The position numbers and the translations under genes were made by a program. The notes below the pieces were generated by a model, which made no database searches, was not told where the DNA came from, and saw only the letters and a list, made by a program, of their open reading frames with translations. From Actinomycetota bacterium (lineage in GTDB: Bacteria; Actinomycetota; Thermoleophilia; Gaiellales; Gaiellaceae): 64,000 nt of DNA. The stretch covers positions 1 to 64,000 of the forward strand of contig JACDEU010000011.1 in NCBI GenBank assembly GCA_013816245.1, in the 5' to 3' direction. Shown piece by piece: positions 1-7,215 of the stretch; position 1 is the stretch's first letter, and each line of letters starts with the position of its first letter.

Positions 1-543
1 CCCCACTTCGAGAAGCCGGACCTCGAGCGCAAGTTCGGCAACCTCACGCTCACGTACGCGACGCAGATCCATGCGTGCGCGGTCGAGATCGATCCCGAGA
101 CGGGGGTCTACGAGATCGTCGACTACGCGGCGGTGGACGATTGCGGCAACCGCATCCACCCCCAGATCGTCGACGGCCAGGTGCACGGCGCCACCGCGCA
201 GGCACTCGGCGCCGCGACACACGAGATTTTCACCTACGACGAGCAGGGCAACCTGCTCACTCCGAACTTCTACGACTACCACGTCCCGCACGCGCTCGAC
301 ATGCCGCCTATTAAGAATGGCTTCATCGAGTCGGAGTCGCCGTTCACACCGCTCGGCGCGAAAGGGATGGGGGAGGGAGGCGGCGCCGGGATCCACGCGG
401 TCTGCGCCGCATTGCAGAACGCGCTCGGAAAGAAGGGTGAAGGGCCGATCGTCTGGCGCAGCTGCAATCCCTACGAGAGTGTGTGGGACCTGCTGCGCAG
501 GCCGGAGGAGACGCGCAAGCTCGTCAGCGTGGAGAGCAGATGA
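1..543 (+). CDS. Molybdenum hydroxylase large subunit (CoxL/XdhA type), C-terminal part
   Basis: The gene enters from the left edge, so only the last 180 residues are visible. It belongs to the xanthine dehydrogenase/CO dehydrogenase family of molybdopterin-binding subunits, which hydroxylate heterocycles or aldehydes or oxidise CO. Near residues 116-127 lies a glycine-rich GAKGMGEGGGAG segment, the family position of the catalytic Glu next to the molybdenum. The substrate-class loop is outside the window, so CO, purine or other substrates cannot be separated. The stop overlaps the ATG of the coxG-like gene (ATGA). An XdhC homologue at 21445-22461 fits its maturation. Sure of the family, not of the substrate. 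Confidence 0.9.
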   Translation, partial: PHFEKPDLERKFGNLTLTYATQIHACAVEIDPETGVYEIVDYAAVDDCGNRIHPQIVDGQVHGATAQALGAATHEIFTYDEQGNLLTPNFYDYHVPHALDMPPIKNGFIESESPFTPLGAKGMGEGGGAGIHAVCAALQNALGKKGEGPIVWRSCNPYESVWDLLRRPEETRKLVSVESR

Positions 544-989
544 GGGTCACCGGGGAAAAAGAGTTCCAGGCCCCTCGGGAGAAGGTGTGGGAGGTGTTGA
601 ACGATCCGGCCCAGATGGCGAAGACCATGCCCGGGGTCGAGTCGTTCGACATCCAGGACGACAGACACTGGCGGGCGCACGTGAAGATCCCGCTCGGGCT
701 CGGCGGGCTACGCATGTCGATCGACTTCGAGAAGATGGAAGAGCGCGAGCCCGAGTTCGCGAAGCTGCACGCCAAGGGCAACGGCGTCGGGGCGGTGCTG
801 AACATGGATACATCCTTCAATCTCTCCGAAGAAGGTGGCGTGACGAAGATGCTGTGGGAGGCAGAGGTGCACCTGCTCGGCCCCGTCGCCTCGATGGGCC
901 AGCGCGTGCTGCAGCCGATCATCAACCAGCAGGTGGCGCAGGTCCTCGGCTCGCTCGACAAGCAGGTCCAGGAGGCAAAGCCAGAATGA
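540..989 (+). CDS. coxG: CoxG-like SRPBCC protein (carbon monoxide dehydrogenase subunit G family)
   Basis: 149 residues. The N-terminus (GEKEFQAPREKVWEVLNDP) is the characteristic opening of CoxG/SRPBCC proteins, followed by a MPGVESF motif around residue 32. In carboxydotrophs CoxG anchors CO dehydrogenase at the membrane; in other molybdenum hydroxylase clusters its role is less clear. The C-terminus ends in a helix with QRVLQPIINQQ, typical of the fold. The start is the ATG overlapping the upstream TGA, indicating translational coupling with the molybdenum subunit. Position directly after the large subunit supports a partner function. Confidence 0.88.
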   Translation: MRVTGEKEFQAPREKVWEVLNDPAQMAKTMPGVESFDIQDDRHWRAHVKIPLGLGGLRMSIDFEKMEEREPEFAKLHAKGNGVGAVLNMDTSFNLSEEGGVTKMLWEAEVHLLGPVASMGQRVLQPIINQQVAQVLGSLDKQVQEAKPE

Positions 990-1014
990 GCGTCGCTCGT
1001 CTTCGGCTCGCTCC

Positions 1015-1041
1015 CGTGAGGGAAGCCATGTTTCCCTCACG
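1015..1041 (+). terminator. Hairpin after coxG (possible terminator)
   Basis: A perfect 10-bp stem (CGTGAGGGAA with TTCCCTCACG) closes a 7-nt loop 26 nt after the coxG stop. There is no clear U-tract. It may be a factor-dependent terminator or an mRNA 3'-end stabiliser. Confidence 0.45.
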
Positions 1042-1062
1042 AGCTCCCTTCTTTAGGGATCG

Positions 1063-1103
1063 CCTCAGCCCCCGCGCCGCTCGGATCGCCGCGTGGGCTG
1101 AGG
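1063..1103 (+). repeat. Second inverted repeat in the coxG-downstream gap
   Basis: CCTCAGCCC at 1063 pairs with GGGCTGAGG at 1095, separated by 23 nt. Together with the hairpins at 1015 and 1151, the 184-nt gap is almost entirely foldable. Function unknown; termination or processing is an inference. Confidence 0.4.
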
Positions 1104-1150
1104 AGAGAGAGCGGCGAAACCTCCCGGTTTCCAGTTACGCCCCTTCCACC

Positions 1151-1179
1151 GCTCATCACCCACGGAGTGGGCGATGAGC
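1151..1179 (+). promoter_or_regulatory. Hairpin enclosing the start codon of the acidic protein
   Basis: GCTCATCACCCAC (1151-1163) pairs with GTGGGCGATGAGC (1167-1179) with one mismatch and a 3-nt GGA loop. The ATG at 1174 sits in the 3' arm and the likely Shine-Dalgarno GGAG is in the loop and stem, so folding would hide the initiation site. Confidence 0.45.
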
Positions 1180-1392
1180 AGCGACGAGATGGGGAACGCC
1201 GGCACGCCCGAACCGACGACCGAGCGCGAGCCCCCGGAGACGGATCCAGAATTCAAGGACGCGGGCGAGCCCGCGGAAGGGCCGGCCGACCCCGAAGGCT
1301 CGAGCGGGGCCGAGGAAGGCCTGAGCCCGTGGGCGCCCGAGTCGTACGACCCCGACGCCGAAGGGCCGACGACCTCGACAGAGGACTCGTAG
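1174..1392 (+). CDS. Small acidic disordered hypothetical protein
   Basis: 72 residues, very rich in Glu, Asp, Pro, Gly, Ser and Thr with almost no hydrophobic residues, so it is predicted to be intrinsically disordered. No family recognised. The start ATG has GGAG about 6 nt upstream, inside a hairpin that also covers the ATG. Its stop (TAG, 1390-1392) lies inside the AGGAG that would serve the downstream acetyltransferase, suggesting coupling. Biased composition makes it possible that this is only an open frame, but the RBS and fit between neighbours favour a real gene. Confidence 0.5.
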   Translation: MSSDEMGNAGTPEPTTEREPPETDPEFKDAGEPAEGPADPEGSSGAEEGLSPWAPESYDPDAEGPTTSTEDS

Positions 1393-1400
1393 GAGCGTCG

Positions 1401-1919
1401 CTGCGCTTTCGCCGGGTCAGCCCGTCGGAGGCGGAAGACATCTGCGGGAGCCTTGCCGCGGTCCACCTGGCCGCTCTCCGGTCCGGGATGGCTCTCGGTG
1501 CGCTCGACACGATGGGACTGGCCTCTCTCGAGCGCTGGTACCGCGAGGTCGTTGCGAGCCTCGACGACGCTGCGCGCATCGTTCTCGTCGGCGAAGACGG
1601 CGGTGAAATCGTCGCGATGGGACAACTCGTCTCGAGCGGTGCGACGAACGCCGATCATCGCGCGGAAGTTCAGCGGGTCGGAGTGGCGAGTCGTGCGCGT
1701 GGCCGCGGCATCGGACGGCAGCTGATGCAGGCCCTCGAGGACGCGGCACGAGAGCAACAACTAGGCCTGTTGTGGCTGACCACACATGACGGCACCGAAG
1801 CCTGCGCCTTCTACGAAGCGATCGGCTACACCAAGCTGGGCGTGATGCCCGACTACTCACGGCGGCCGGACGGCACGCTCTGGCCGGGGGCCTTCTACTT
1901 CAAGGTGCTGTCCGCGTGA
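1401..1919 (+). CDS. GNAT-family N-acetyltransferase (CTG start proposed)
   Basis: 172 residues. The acetyl-CoA binding motif A (VGVASRARGRGIGRQL) lies at about residues 93-108, followed by the strand-helix pair containing ACAFYEAIGY typical of GNAT C-termini. GNAT enzymes transfer acetyl groups from acetyl-CoA to amines; the acceptor is unknown. The fold begins at the LRFRRVSPSEAE strand, and no ATG, GTG or TTG lies near it in frame. The only fitting initiator is CTG at 1401, with AGGAG five nt upstream. The alternative is an ATG about 30 codons later that would delete the first strand and helix. Confidence 0.8.
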   Translation: MRFRRVSPSEAEDICGSLAAVHLAALRSGMALGALDTMGLASLERWYREVVASLDDAARIVLVGEDGGEIVAMGQLVSSGATNADHRAEVQRVGVASRARGRGIGRQLMQALEDAAREQQLGLLWLTTHDGTEACAFYEAIGYTKLGVMPDYSRRPDGTLWPGAFYFKVLSA

Positions 1920-1932
1920 GAAGATCGCTCTG

Positions 1933-2964
1933 ATGGCTCAGCCGTTTCGTATCGGGGTGATGCAACTCACCATGGAGCCGCTCGACGAGATGCTCGAGTC
2001 GGCACGAGCCATGGATCGCGCCGGTATGGACACGATCTGGCTCGCCGAGGCCTATCCATGGTGGCGCAAGCACGGAATGGAGGCTCGCTCTTCGACCGTC
2101 GTGTCGGCACTGATCGCGAAGGAGACCGAGCGGCTCACGGTCGGCTGGGGGATCATCTCCCCGTTCACGCGTCATCCGGTCCAGGTGGCGATGGATGCGC
2201 GGGTCGTCCAGGAAGCGGCCGGCCCCGGGCGGTTCCTGCTCGGCTTCGGCACGTCGAAGATCTTCCTCAACAACGCCCGCTTGAACGGCAAGCGCACGCT
2301 CGGGCCGATGCGCGATGCCGTCGAGATCGTGCGCGGCGTCCTCGGGGGCAAGCCGTTCACATACGAGGGCGGCACGTGGAGCGCCGACGTACCGGGCCTA
2401 CAGGACGAAGCGGAGACTCCGCGGGACGTTCCACCGGTGTACGTCGCGGCGACGGCGCCGAAAATGCAGGCGCTCGCGGGCGAGATCGCGGACGGTTGCC
2501 TCACGCCGTCCATCACGACGCCTCCCTTCGTCGGGTACACACGCGAGAACGTCGTGGCGGACATCGACATCGGCTGCACGGTCGTCGCCTCGATCCACGA
2601 GACGGATCGCGACGCGGGTCGTGACGGTGCGCGTGAGATCGCGGGTATGTACCTCGCGAACAAGGTTCAGAACATCAAGGGGTCCGCGAACACGCTGCTC
2701 GACCTCGCGGGCCTGACTCAGGACGAGATCCGGCCGGTCGCGGACGCGATGGAGCAGGGCGGGCGCCTCGCCGCCAAGGCAAAGGTGACGGACGAGATCC
2801 TCGACAAGTGCAAACCGATCGCAGGAACTCCCGCCGATTGCATCGCGGCGATCGAGGAATATCGCGACGCCGGCTGTACGCACGTGATGCTCGAGCTCTG
2901 GGGCGACCGCCGTCACGAGCAGATCGAGCTCTTCGGCAAGGAGGTGCTGCCACATTTCCGTTGA
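1933..2964 (+). CDS. LLM-class flavin/F420-dependent oxidoreductase
   Basis: 343 residues with the luciferase-like TIM barrel seen in methylenetetrahydromethanopterin reductase-like enzymes: the first strand (FRIGVMQLT), the DTIWLAE second strand, the TVGWGI strand and ARVVQEAAGPGRFLLGFG helix-strand pair characteristic of the family. Such enzymes use F420 or FMN to reduce, oxidise or hydroxylate small molecules; F420 is the likelier cofactor in this lineage, but this is inferred. It sits between the acetyltransferase and an M20 hydrolase in the catabolic cluster. Its 3' end holds an AAGGAGGTG at 2938-2946 that serves the next gene. Confidence 0.88.
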   Translation: MAQPFRIGVMQLTMEPLDEMLESARAMDRAGMDTIWLAEAYPWWRKHGMEARSSTVVSALIAKETERLTVGWGIISPFTRHPVQVAMDARVVQEAAGPGRFLLGFGTSKIFLNNARLNGKRTLGPMRDAVEIVRGVLGGKPFTYEGGTWSADVPGLQDEAETPRDVPPVYVAATAPKMQALAGEIADGCLTPSITTPPFVGYTRENVVADIDIGCTVVASIHETDRDAGRDGAREIAGMYLANKVQNIKGSANTLLDLAGLTQDEIRPVADAMEQGGRLAAKAKVTDEILDKCKPIAGTPADCIAAIEEYRDAGCTHVMLELWGDRRHEQIELFGKEVLPHFR

Positions 2965-4177
2965 GATCGACGCCGACCGGCTCGTCGCGCTCGCAGTCGA
3001 CCTCGTGTCGGTGGCGAGCCCGACCGGCGACGAGCAGGCGATGGGCGAGCGTGTGCGCGACGAGCTCGCGGGCCTGGGGCTCCAGGTGCAGTGGCAGGAG
3101 GTCGAGGGTGGCCGCCCGAACGTCGTCGGGCTCTGGGAAGGGACGGGCGGCGGGAAGTCGCTCATGTTCAACGGGCACATGGACACCTCGTACTCGGGCC
3201 AGGAGCCGTGGCTCGAGGGGATTCGCGGGTTCCAGCCCGAGGGCTTCGTCCAGGACGGCCGGATCTACGGCCTCGGCATCTCGAACATGAAGGGCGCGCT
3301 CGCCTGCTACATCGAGGCAGTGCATACGCTGCAAGACGTGGGCGTCCGGCTCAAGGGTGATGTGATGATCGCGTGCGTCGCCGGTGAGATCGAGAAGACG
3401 CAGTGGCACCCCGAGTTCGTCGGAGCGGAGTACCGGGGCTATGCGGCCGGTTCCCGCTTTCTGCCAACGCACGGCGGCGTGACCGACATGTGCATTCTCG
3501 GCGAGCCGACGGAGCAGAAGATCGTGCTCGGCCACTACGGCGCGGTCTGGATGCGGATCTCCACGAACGGGCCGTTCATCCATACGGCTTTCAGCGAAGG
3601 ACGGCGCGACGAGACGTCGATCGTGCGGATGCGCGACGTCCTCGACGCCGTGCTCGAGTTCGCGCCGGAGTGGGAAGAGCGCACGTCGTACGGTGGCAAG
3701 AAGGGGATCGTGAACGTCGGCGCGATCAACGGCGGCTTCGCCTGGCGGGTCTCCCGCACGCCTCACCGGACCGATCTCTTCGTCGACTTCCGAGTTCCGC
3801 CGACGATGCCGATGGCCGAAGCACGCGCCGCGCTCGGCGACTTCGTCCGCAGCCTGCGCGAGCGCTTCCCCGACCATGGCATCGAGCAGGAGATCTACGT
3901 CACCGCTCCCGGATCGGAGATCGCCGAGAAGCACCCTCTCGTCGAGGCGATCGACGGCGCGCACACCGAGGTCTTCGGGACGAAGCCGGAACGCGACACG
4001 GCACGCTGGTTCTCGGATGCCTCCGCATTGACGCGCTACGGCATCGAGAGCGTCAACTACGGCACGTCGAGCGGCCTCCCTGATCCCGTCCTCGGAGAGA
4101 ATCTCGAAATCGACGGGCTCGTCAAGATGGCCAACGTCTACGCGCTGGTTGCGCAGCGGATCTGCGAAGCGACGTGA
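2954..4177 (+). CDS. M20-family metallohydrolase (ArgE/DapE/carboxypeptidase type; ATT start proposed)
   Basis: About 407 residues. M20 landmarks are present: FNGHMDTSY (metal-binding His and Asp), a GLGISNMKG segment in place of the usual G.G..DMKG, GEIEKTQ with the catalytic Glu, and a C-terminal FSDAS region with NYGTSSG. These zinc enzymes cleave amide, peptide or carbamoyl bonds. The first helix (IDADRLVALAVDLVSV) requires a start upstream of the GTG at 3005. From the preceding in-frame stop only ATT at 2954 qualifies, eight nt after AAGGAGGTG. It overlaps the end of the LLM gene by 11 nt. Confidence 0.88.
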   Translation: MSVEIDADRLVALAVDLVSVASPTGDEQAMGERVRDELAGLGLQVQWQEVEGGRPNVVGLWEGTGGGKSLMFNGHMDTSYSGQEPWLEGIRGFQPEGFVQDGRIYGLGISNMKGALACYIEAVHTLQDVGVRLKGDVMIACVAGEIEKTQWHPEFVGAEYRGYAAGSRFLPTHGGVTDMCILGEPTEQKIVLGHYGAVWMRISTNGPFIHTAFSEGRRDETSIVRMRDVLDAVLEFAPEWEERTSYGGKKGIVNVGAINGGFAWRVSRTPHRTDLFVDFRVPPTMPMAEARAALGDFVRSLRERFPDHGIEQEIYVTAPGSEIAEKHPLVEAIDGAHTEVFGTKPERDTARWFSDASALTRYGIESVNYGTSSGLPDPVLGENLEIDGLVKMANVYALVAQRICEAT

Positions 4178-4653
4178 AGAGCCTCGACGCATACCTGCCG
4201 GCGTACGAATTCTCGACCCGCCACGAGGTTGCAATCGGAGTCGACCCCGTCCGTGCCGATCGCGCGCTGCGCGAGGTGACGTTCCAGGAGCGCCCACTGG
4301 TGCGCGCCCTGTCACTGGTGCGCGGGCTCGGAACCCGTAGGGCGGACGACACGATGCTGGCGACGATGGTGCCGCGCGCAACCGTTCTCGAGGATGTACC
4401 GGGAGAGGGCATGGTCCTGACGTTGACCGGGCAGTTCTGGCGGCTCCGAGGTCGCGGGCCTGAGCCGCCCGCGACCGCAGTCATCGACTTTCGCGCGCTG
4501 CCGGGCCGGCTGGCAACCGAGACGCGGGTTCACGTTCCGGATCCAGTCTCGCGACGGAAGTTCGGCCGCTACTGGCGGATCATCCGCCCCTTCAGCGGGC
4601 TCATTCGGATGCTCGTGCTGCGAGCGGCAAAGCGACGCGCCGAAGCAGCGTGA
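4174..4653 (+). CDS. Hypothetical protein, probable SRPBCC/START-like fold
   Basis: 159 residues beginning with a GTG that overlaps the M20 stop (GTGA). The layout resembles SRPBCC proteins: an early strand (YEFSTRHEVAIGV) followed by a helix (DRALREVTFQE), central strands, and a final helix (FGRYWRIIRPFSGLIRMLVL). No catalytic motif can be named. The assignment to the Bet v1/SRPBCC superfamily is by pattern only. Strict coupling to both neighbours places it in the same pathway, perhaps binding a hydrophobic intermediate. Confidence 0.75.
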   Translation: MKSLDAYLPAYEFSTRHEVAIGVDPVRADRALREVTFQERPLVRALSLVRGLGTRRADDTMLATMVPRATVLEDVPGEGMVLTLTGQFWRLRGRGPEPPATAVIDFRALPGRLATETRVHVPDPVSRRKFGRYWRIIRPFSGLIRMLVLRAAKRRAEAA

Positions 4654-5204
4654 TCGCGCACGACCCTTACGTGCTTCCCGAAGGCTTGCCGGTCCCGACC
4701 GACGACGGCGCCGCCGATCATCTGACCGGTAGCGAGGTTCCCGATCTCGTGCTTCCGTCTTCGCGGGGCGCAGTCAACCTCCGTGACTTCGAGGTCCTGT
4801 ACGTCTACCCACGTTCGGGCCGGCCCGGGACAGACATGGTGCCGGGTTGGGACGACATCCCCGGCGCCCGTGGCTGCACGCCGCAATCGTGTGCCTTCCG
4901 CGACCACAACGTCGAGCTCGCCGCTCTCGGAGCGCGCGTCGCCGGACTCAGTGCGCAAACACTCGACGATCAGATCGAGTTCGCGCAAAGGAACAAGATG
5001 CCGTTCCCGGTCATCAGCGACGAGTGGCTCGAGCTGGCGCGTGATCCCGGCCTGCCAACGTTCGAGGTCGAAGGCCTGACGCTCTACAAGCGGCTCGCAC
5101 TGATCGCAGAGCAAGGTCGTATCGTCAAGGTGTTCTATCCCGTCTTTCCACCCGACCGGAACGCCCAGGACGTGCTCGACTGGCTGGAGGGTGAGCGCAC
5201 GTGA
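4650..5204 (+). CDS. Peroxiredoxin, AhpC/TSA (BCP-like)
   Basis: 184 residues with a thioredoxin-like fold. The motif GARGCTPQSCAFRD places the peroxidatic Cys at residue 76 and a second Cys at 81, the atypical arrangement of BCP/PrxQ proteins. The usual Pro-x-x-x-Thr before the Cys is altered (IPGARGCT). Peroxiredoxins reduce peroxides; in this cluster the likely role is clearing peroxide from flavin or molybdenum oxidases, an inference. The GTG start overlaps the previous stop by 4 nt. Confidence 0.85.
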   Translation: MIAHDPYVLPEGLPVPTDDGAADHLTGSEVPDLVLPSSRGAVNLRDFEVLYVYPRSGRPGTDMVPGWDDIPGARGCTPQSCAFRDHNVELAALGARVAGLSAQTLDDQIEFAQRNKMPFPVISDEWLELARDPGLPTFEVEGLTLYKRLALIAEQGRIVKVFYPVFPPDRNAQDVLDWLEGERT

Positions 5205-6067
5205 AGCTTGTCACCTACGACGACGGAAAGGTCGGCGAGCTCCGTGACGACGCGATCGTGGAGCTAGACGTTCCCTCGATGCGCGAGTACTTCGAGCGGG
5301 GTGGCGCGGCGCCGACAGGGAGGGAGCCGGCTCTCGCAGACGTCAAGCTGCGCGCGCCGATCGTCCCGAAGAAGTTCCTCCACACCGCGGGAAACTTCCG
5401 CGAGCACGAAGAGGAGTCGAAGCGAGTGGGCTGGTCGCACGAGATCGCGCCGTGGATCGTCTTCTTCCAGAACGTCGATGCGATCATCGGGCCGGACGAG
5501 CCGATTGTGTATCCCGAGCATCTGACCGAGGAGCTCGACTACGAGCTCGAGCTCGCGGTCGTCATCTCCAAGTCGGGCAAGTGGTTCGGCCCCGAGGAGG
5601 CGACCGACTACATCGGCGGCTTCGTCATCTTCAACGACATCACCGCGCGCGACATCCAGCGCCGTGAGATGCGTTCCGGTGTGTTCTCGTTCTGCAAGGG
5701 AATCGACACGTTCTGCCCGCTCGGGCCTTGGATCGTGACGCCCGACGAGATCGGCGATCCGCACGACCTGCAGATGACGTTGCGTGTCAACGGCGAGGCG
5801 CGGCAGGAGTCGCACAGCGGCAACATGTCGGTGACGATCCCGGAGATCGTGTCGCACTACTCGGCGCTCGGGTATTCGGCGGGCGACGTGGTCTCGACCG
5901 GAACGGTGAGCGGCGTCGCGGGGTTCAGCGAGGACGCGGCCTCCCTCTACCTGAAGCCCGGCGACATGATCGAGGCGGAGATCGAGAAAATCGGAATCCT
6001 GCGCAATCCGGTGATCTCGTGGCAGGAAGCCCACGGCGAGCCTGCGCCGCCGCGCGTCGCGTGGTGA
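5201..6067 (+). CDS. Fumarylacetoacetate hydrolase (FAH) family protein
   Basis: 288 residues. The C-terminal FAH domain is complete, with the metal-binding E-x-E (Glu115, Glu117, in ELDYELELAVV) and Asp146 (FNDITARD), and the late GDVVSTGTVSGV segment. Members hydrolyse or decarboxylate 3-oxo acids or act as 2-keto-pent-4-enoate hydratases/isomerases, commonly late in ring degradation. The GTG start overlaps the previous stop. Function in ring-cleavage or acyl-acid processing fits the cluster; the exact substrate is unknown. Confidence 0.9.
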   Translation: MKLVTYDDGKVGELRDDAIVELDVPSMREYFERGGAAPTGREPALADVKLRAPIVPKKFLHTAGNFREHEEESKRVGWSHEIAPWIVFFQNVDAIIGPDEPIVYPEHLTEELDYELELAVVISKSGKWFGPEEATDYIGGFVIFNDITARDIQRREMRSGVFSFCKGIDTFCPLGPWIVTPDEIGDPHDLQMTLRVNGEARQESHSGNMSVTIPEIVSHYSALGYSAGDVVSTGTVSGVAGFSEDAASLYLKPGDMIEAEIEKIGILRNPVISWQEAHGEPAPPRVAW

Positions 6068-7215
6068 GCTGGCCGAGCGACGACGCCAAGCTCGACCGCG
6101 TGCGGGCGCTGATGGCCGAGGACGGGCTCGACGCGCTCGTCGTCCGCGCACCCGACAACGTCCTCTACCTGACGAACTTCTGGGGGATGAAGGGCTACGA
6201 CGCCGCCGTGTTTCCGCGCGAGGGGGAACCGGTCCTGATCACGATCGAGCCTTCGGCCGAGGACGCCGCCGGCACCGCCTGGACGGACGCCGTCGTGCTG
6301 GTTCCCGGGTACGACGCAGAGGATCCGCGGCCTCCGCTCGCACGGACGCTGGAGGCGGTCCAGGAAGCTGCGAAGCCGTACGAGCGGGTCGGCCTCGAGC
6401 TCTCGCTCGGCACCCAGGCCTCGGACCGGATGGTGGGGGAGCCGACCACCTTCACGAAGGCCTGGTTCGACGCCTTCCCCTCGGCAGCCGACGCAACGCC
6501 CCTCCTGGCGGGCGCACGGGCCCTCAAGACGCAGCAGGAGATCGAGCGCGTGCGCCTCGCGAACGAGATCGCCGCAGCGGCGATGGAACACGTCGCGAAG
6601 GAGCTCCGGCCCGGGATGAAGGAGAGCCAGGCCGCGGCCCTCTGGCAGGCATTCGTGCATGGCGAGGGGACCGGCTGGAAGGGCCGTGTCGAGCTCGCTC
6701 TGGGCTTCTCGCTCGTCTGGTCGGGCGCGGGGATCCGGACCTTCACGGCGACCGGAGACGGCCCCGTGGCGGAGAACGAGCCGACGCTGTTCGAGATCTG
6801 GGTGTGCGCGGACGGCTACTGGTGCGACCACACGAAGAACGTCTGTCCCGGCGATCTCGACCCCACCTACGGTGAGCTCCTGGACGTCCTCCTGGCCGTC
6901 TACGGGCGTGCTCTCGAGCACTGTCGTCCCGGCGCGAGCCTGGCCGAGCTCGACGTCCTGATCAGGCAGGGGCTCACGGAAGCCGGCTACCCCGGCCAGC
7001 CCTCGCATCCGATCGCCCACGGCGTCGGGGCGCGGGCACACGAGCCTCCCTACGCTCATCAGGCGGGCACCGGAACGGTCGAGGAGGGGATGGTGCTGGC
7101 GATCGAGCCCGGCGCCTACTGGCCCGGCGGGGGCGGCCTGCGGATCGAGGACAACTTCCTCATCACCTCCGAGGGTCCCGAGAAATTGTCCTCCTACCCC
7201 GACGATTTTCGATGA
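6064..7215 (+). CDS. M24-family hydrolase (Xaa-Pro aminopeptidase/creatinase fold)
   Basis: 383 residues: creatinase-type N-terminal domain (about 1-135) and pita-bread catalytic domain. Of the five M24 metal ligands, His (HGVGARAHEPP) and two Glu (IEPGAYW and GLRIEDNF) are present, as is the second Asp (Asp255, CDHTKN); the first Asp is replaced by Glu (Glu244). It may therefore still bind metal. Substrates in the family include X-Pro peptides, creatine-like C-N bonds and DMSP. Start is the second of two adjacent GTG codons, overlapping the FAH stop. Confidence 0.88.
   Translation: MSWPSDDAKLDRVRALMAEDGLDALVVRAPDNVLYLTNFWGMKGYDAAVFPREGEPVLITIEPSAEDAAGTAWTDAVVLVPGYDAEDPRPPLARTLEAVQEAAKPYERVGLELSLGTQASDRMVGEPTTFTKAWFDAFPSAADATPLLAGARALKTQQEIERVRLANEIAAAAMEHVAKELRPGMKESQAAALWQAFVHGEGTGWKGRVELALGFSLVWSGAGIRTFTATGDGPVAENEPTLFEIWVCADGYWCDHTKNVCPGDLDPTYGELLDVLLAVYGRALEHCRPGASLAELDVLIRQGLTEAGYPGQPSHPIAHGVGARAHEPPYAHQAGTGTVEEGMVLAIEPGAYWPGGGGLRIEDNFLITSEGPEKLSSYPDDFR

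Noticed and set aside
986-1177. Small open frame after coxG
   Set aside because: Arg/Ala-rich, filled by the hairpins at 1015 and 1063, and without family pattern.
2675-4381. Long reverse-strand open frame opposite the M20 gene
   Set aside because: Arg/Asp/His-rich translation typical of the antisense frame of a GC-rich gene; the forward genes have clear motifs and coupled starts.
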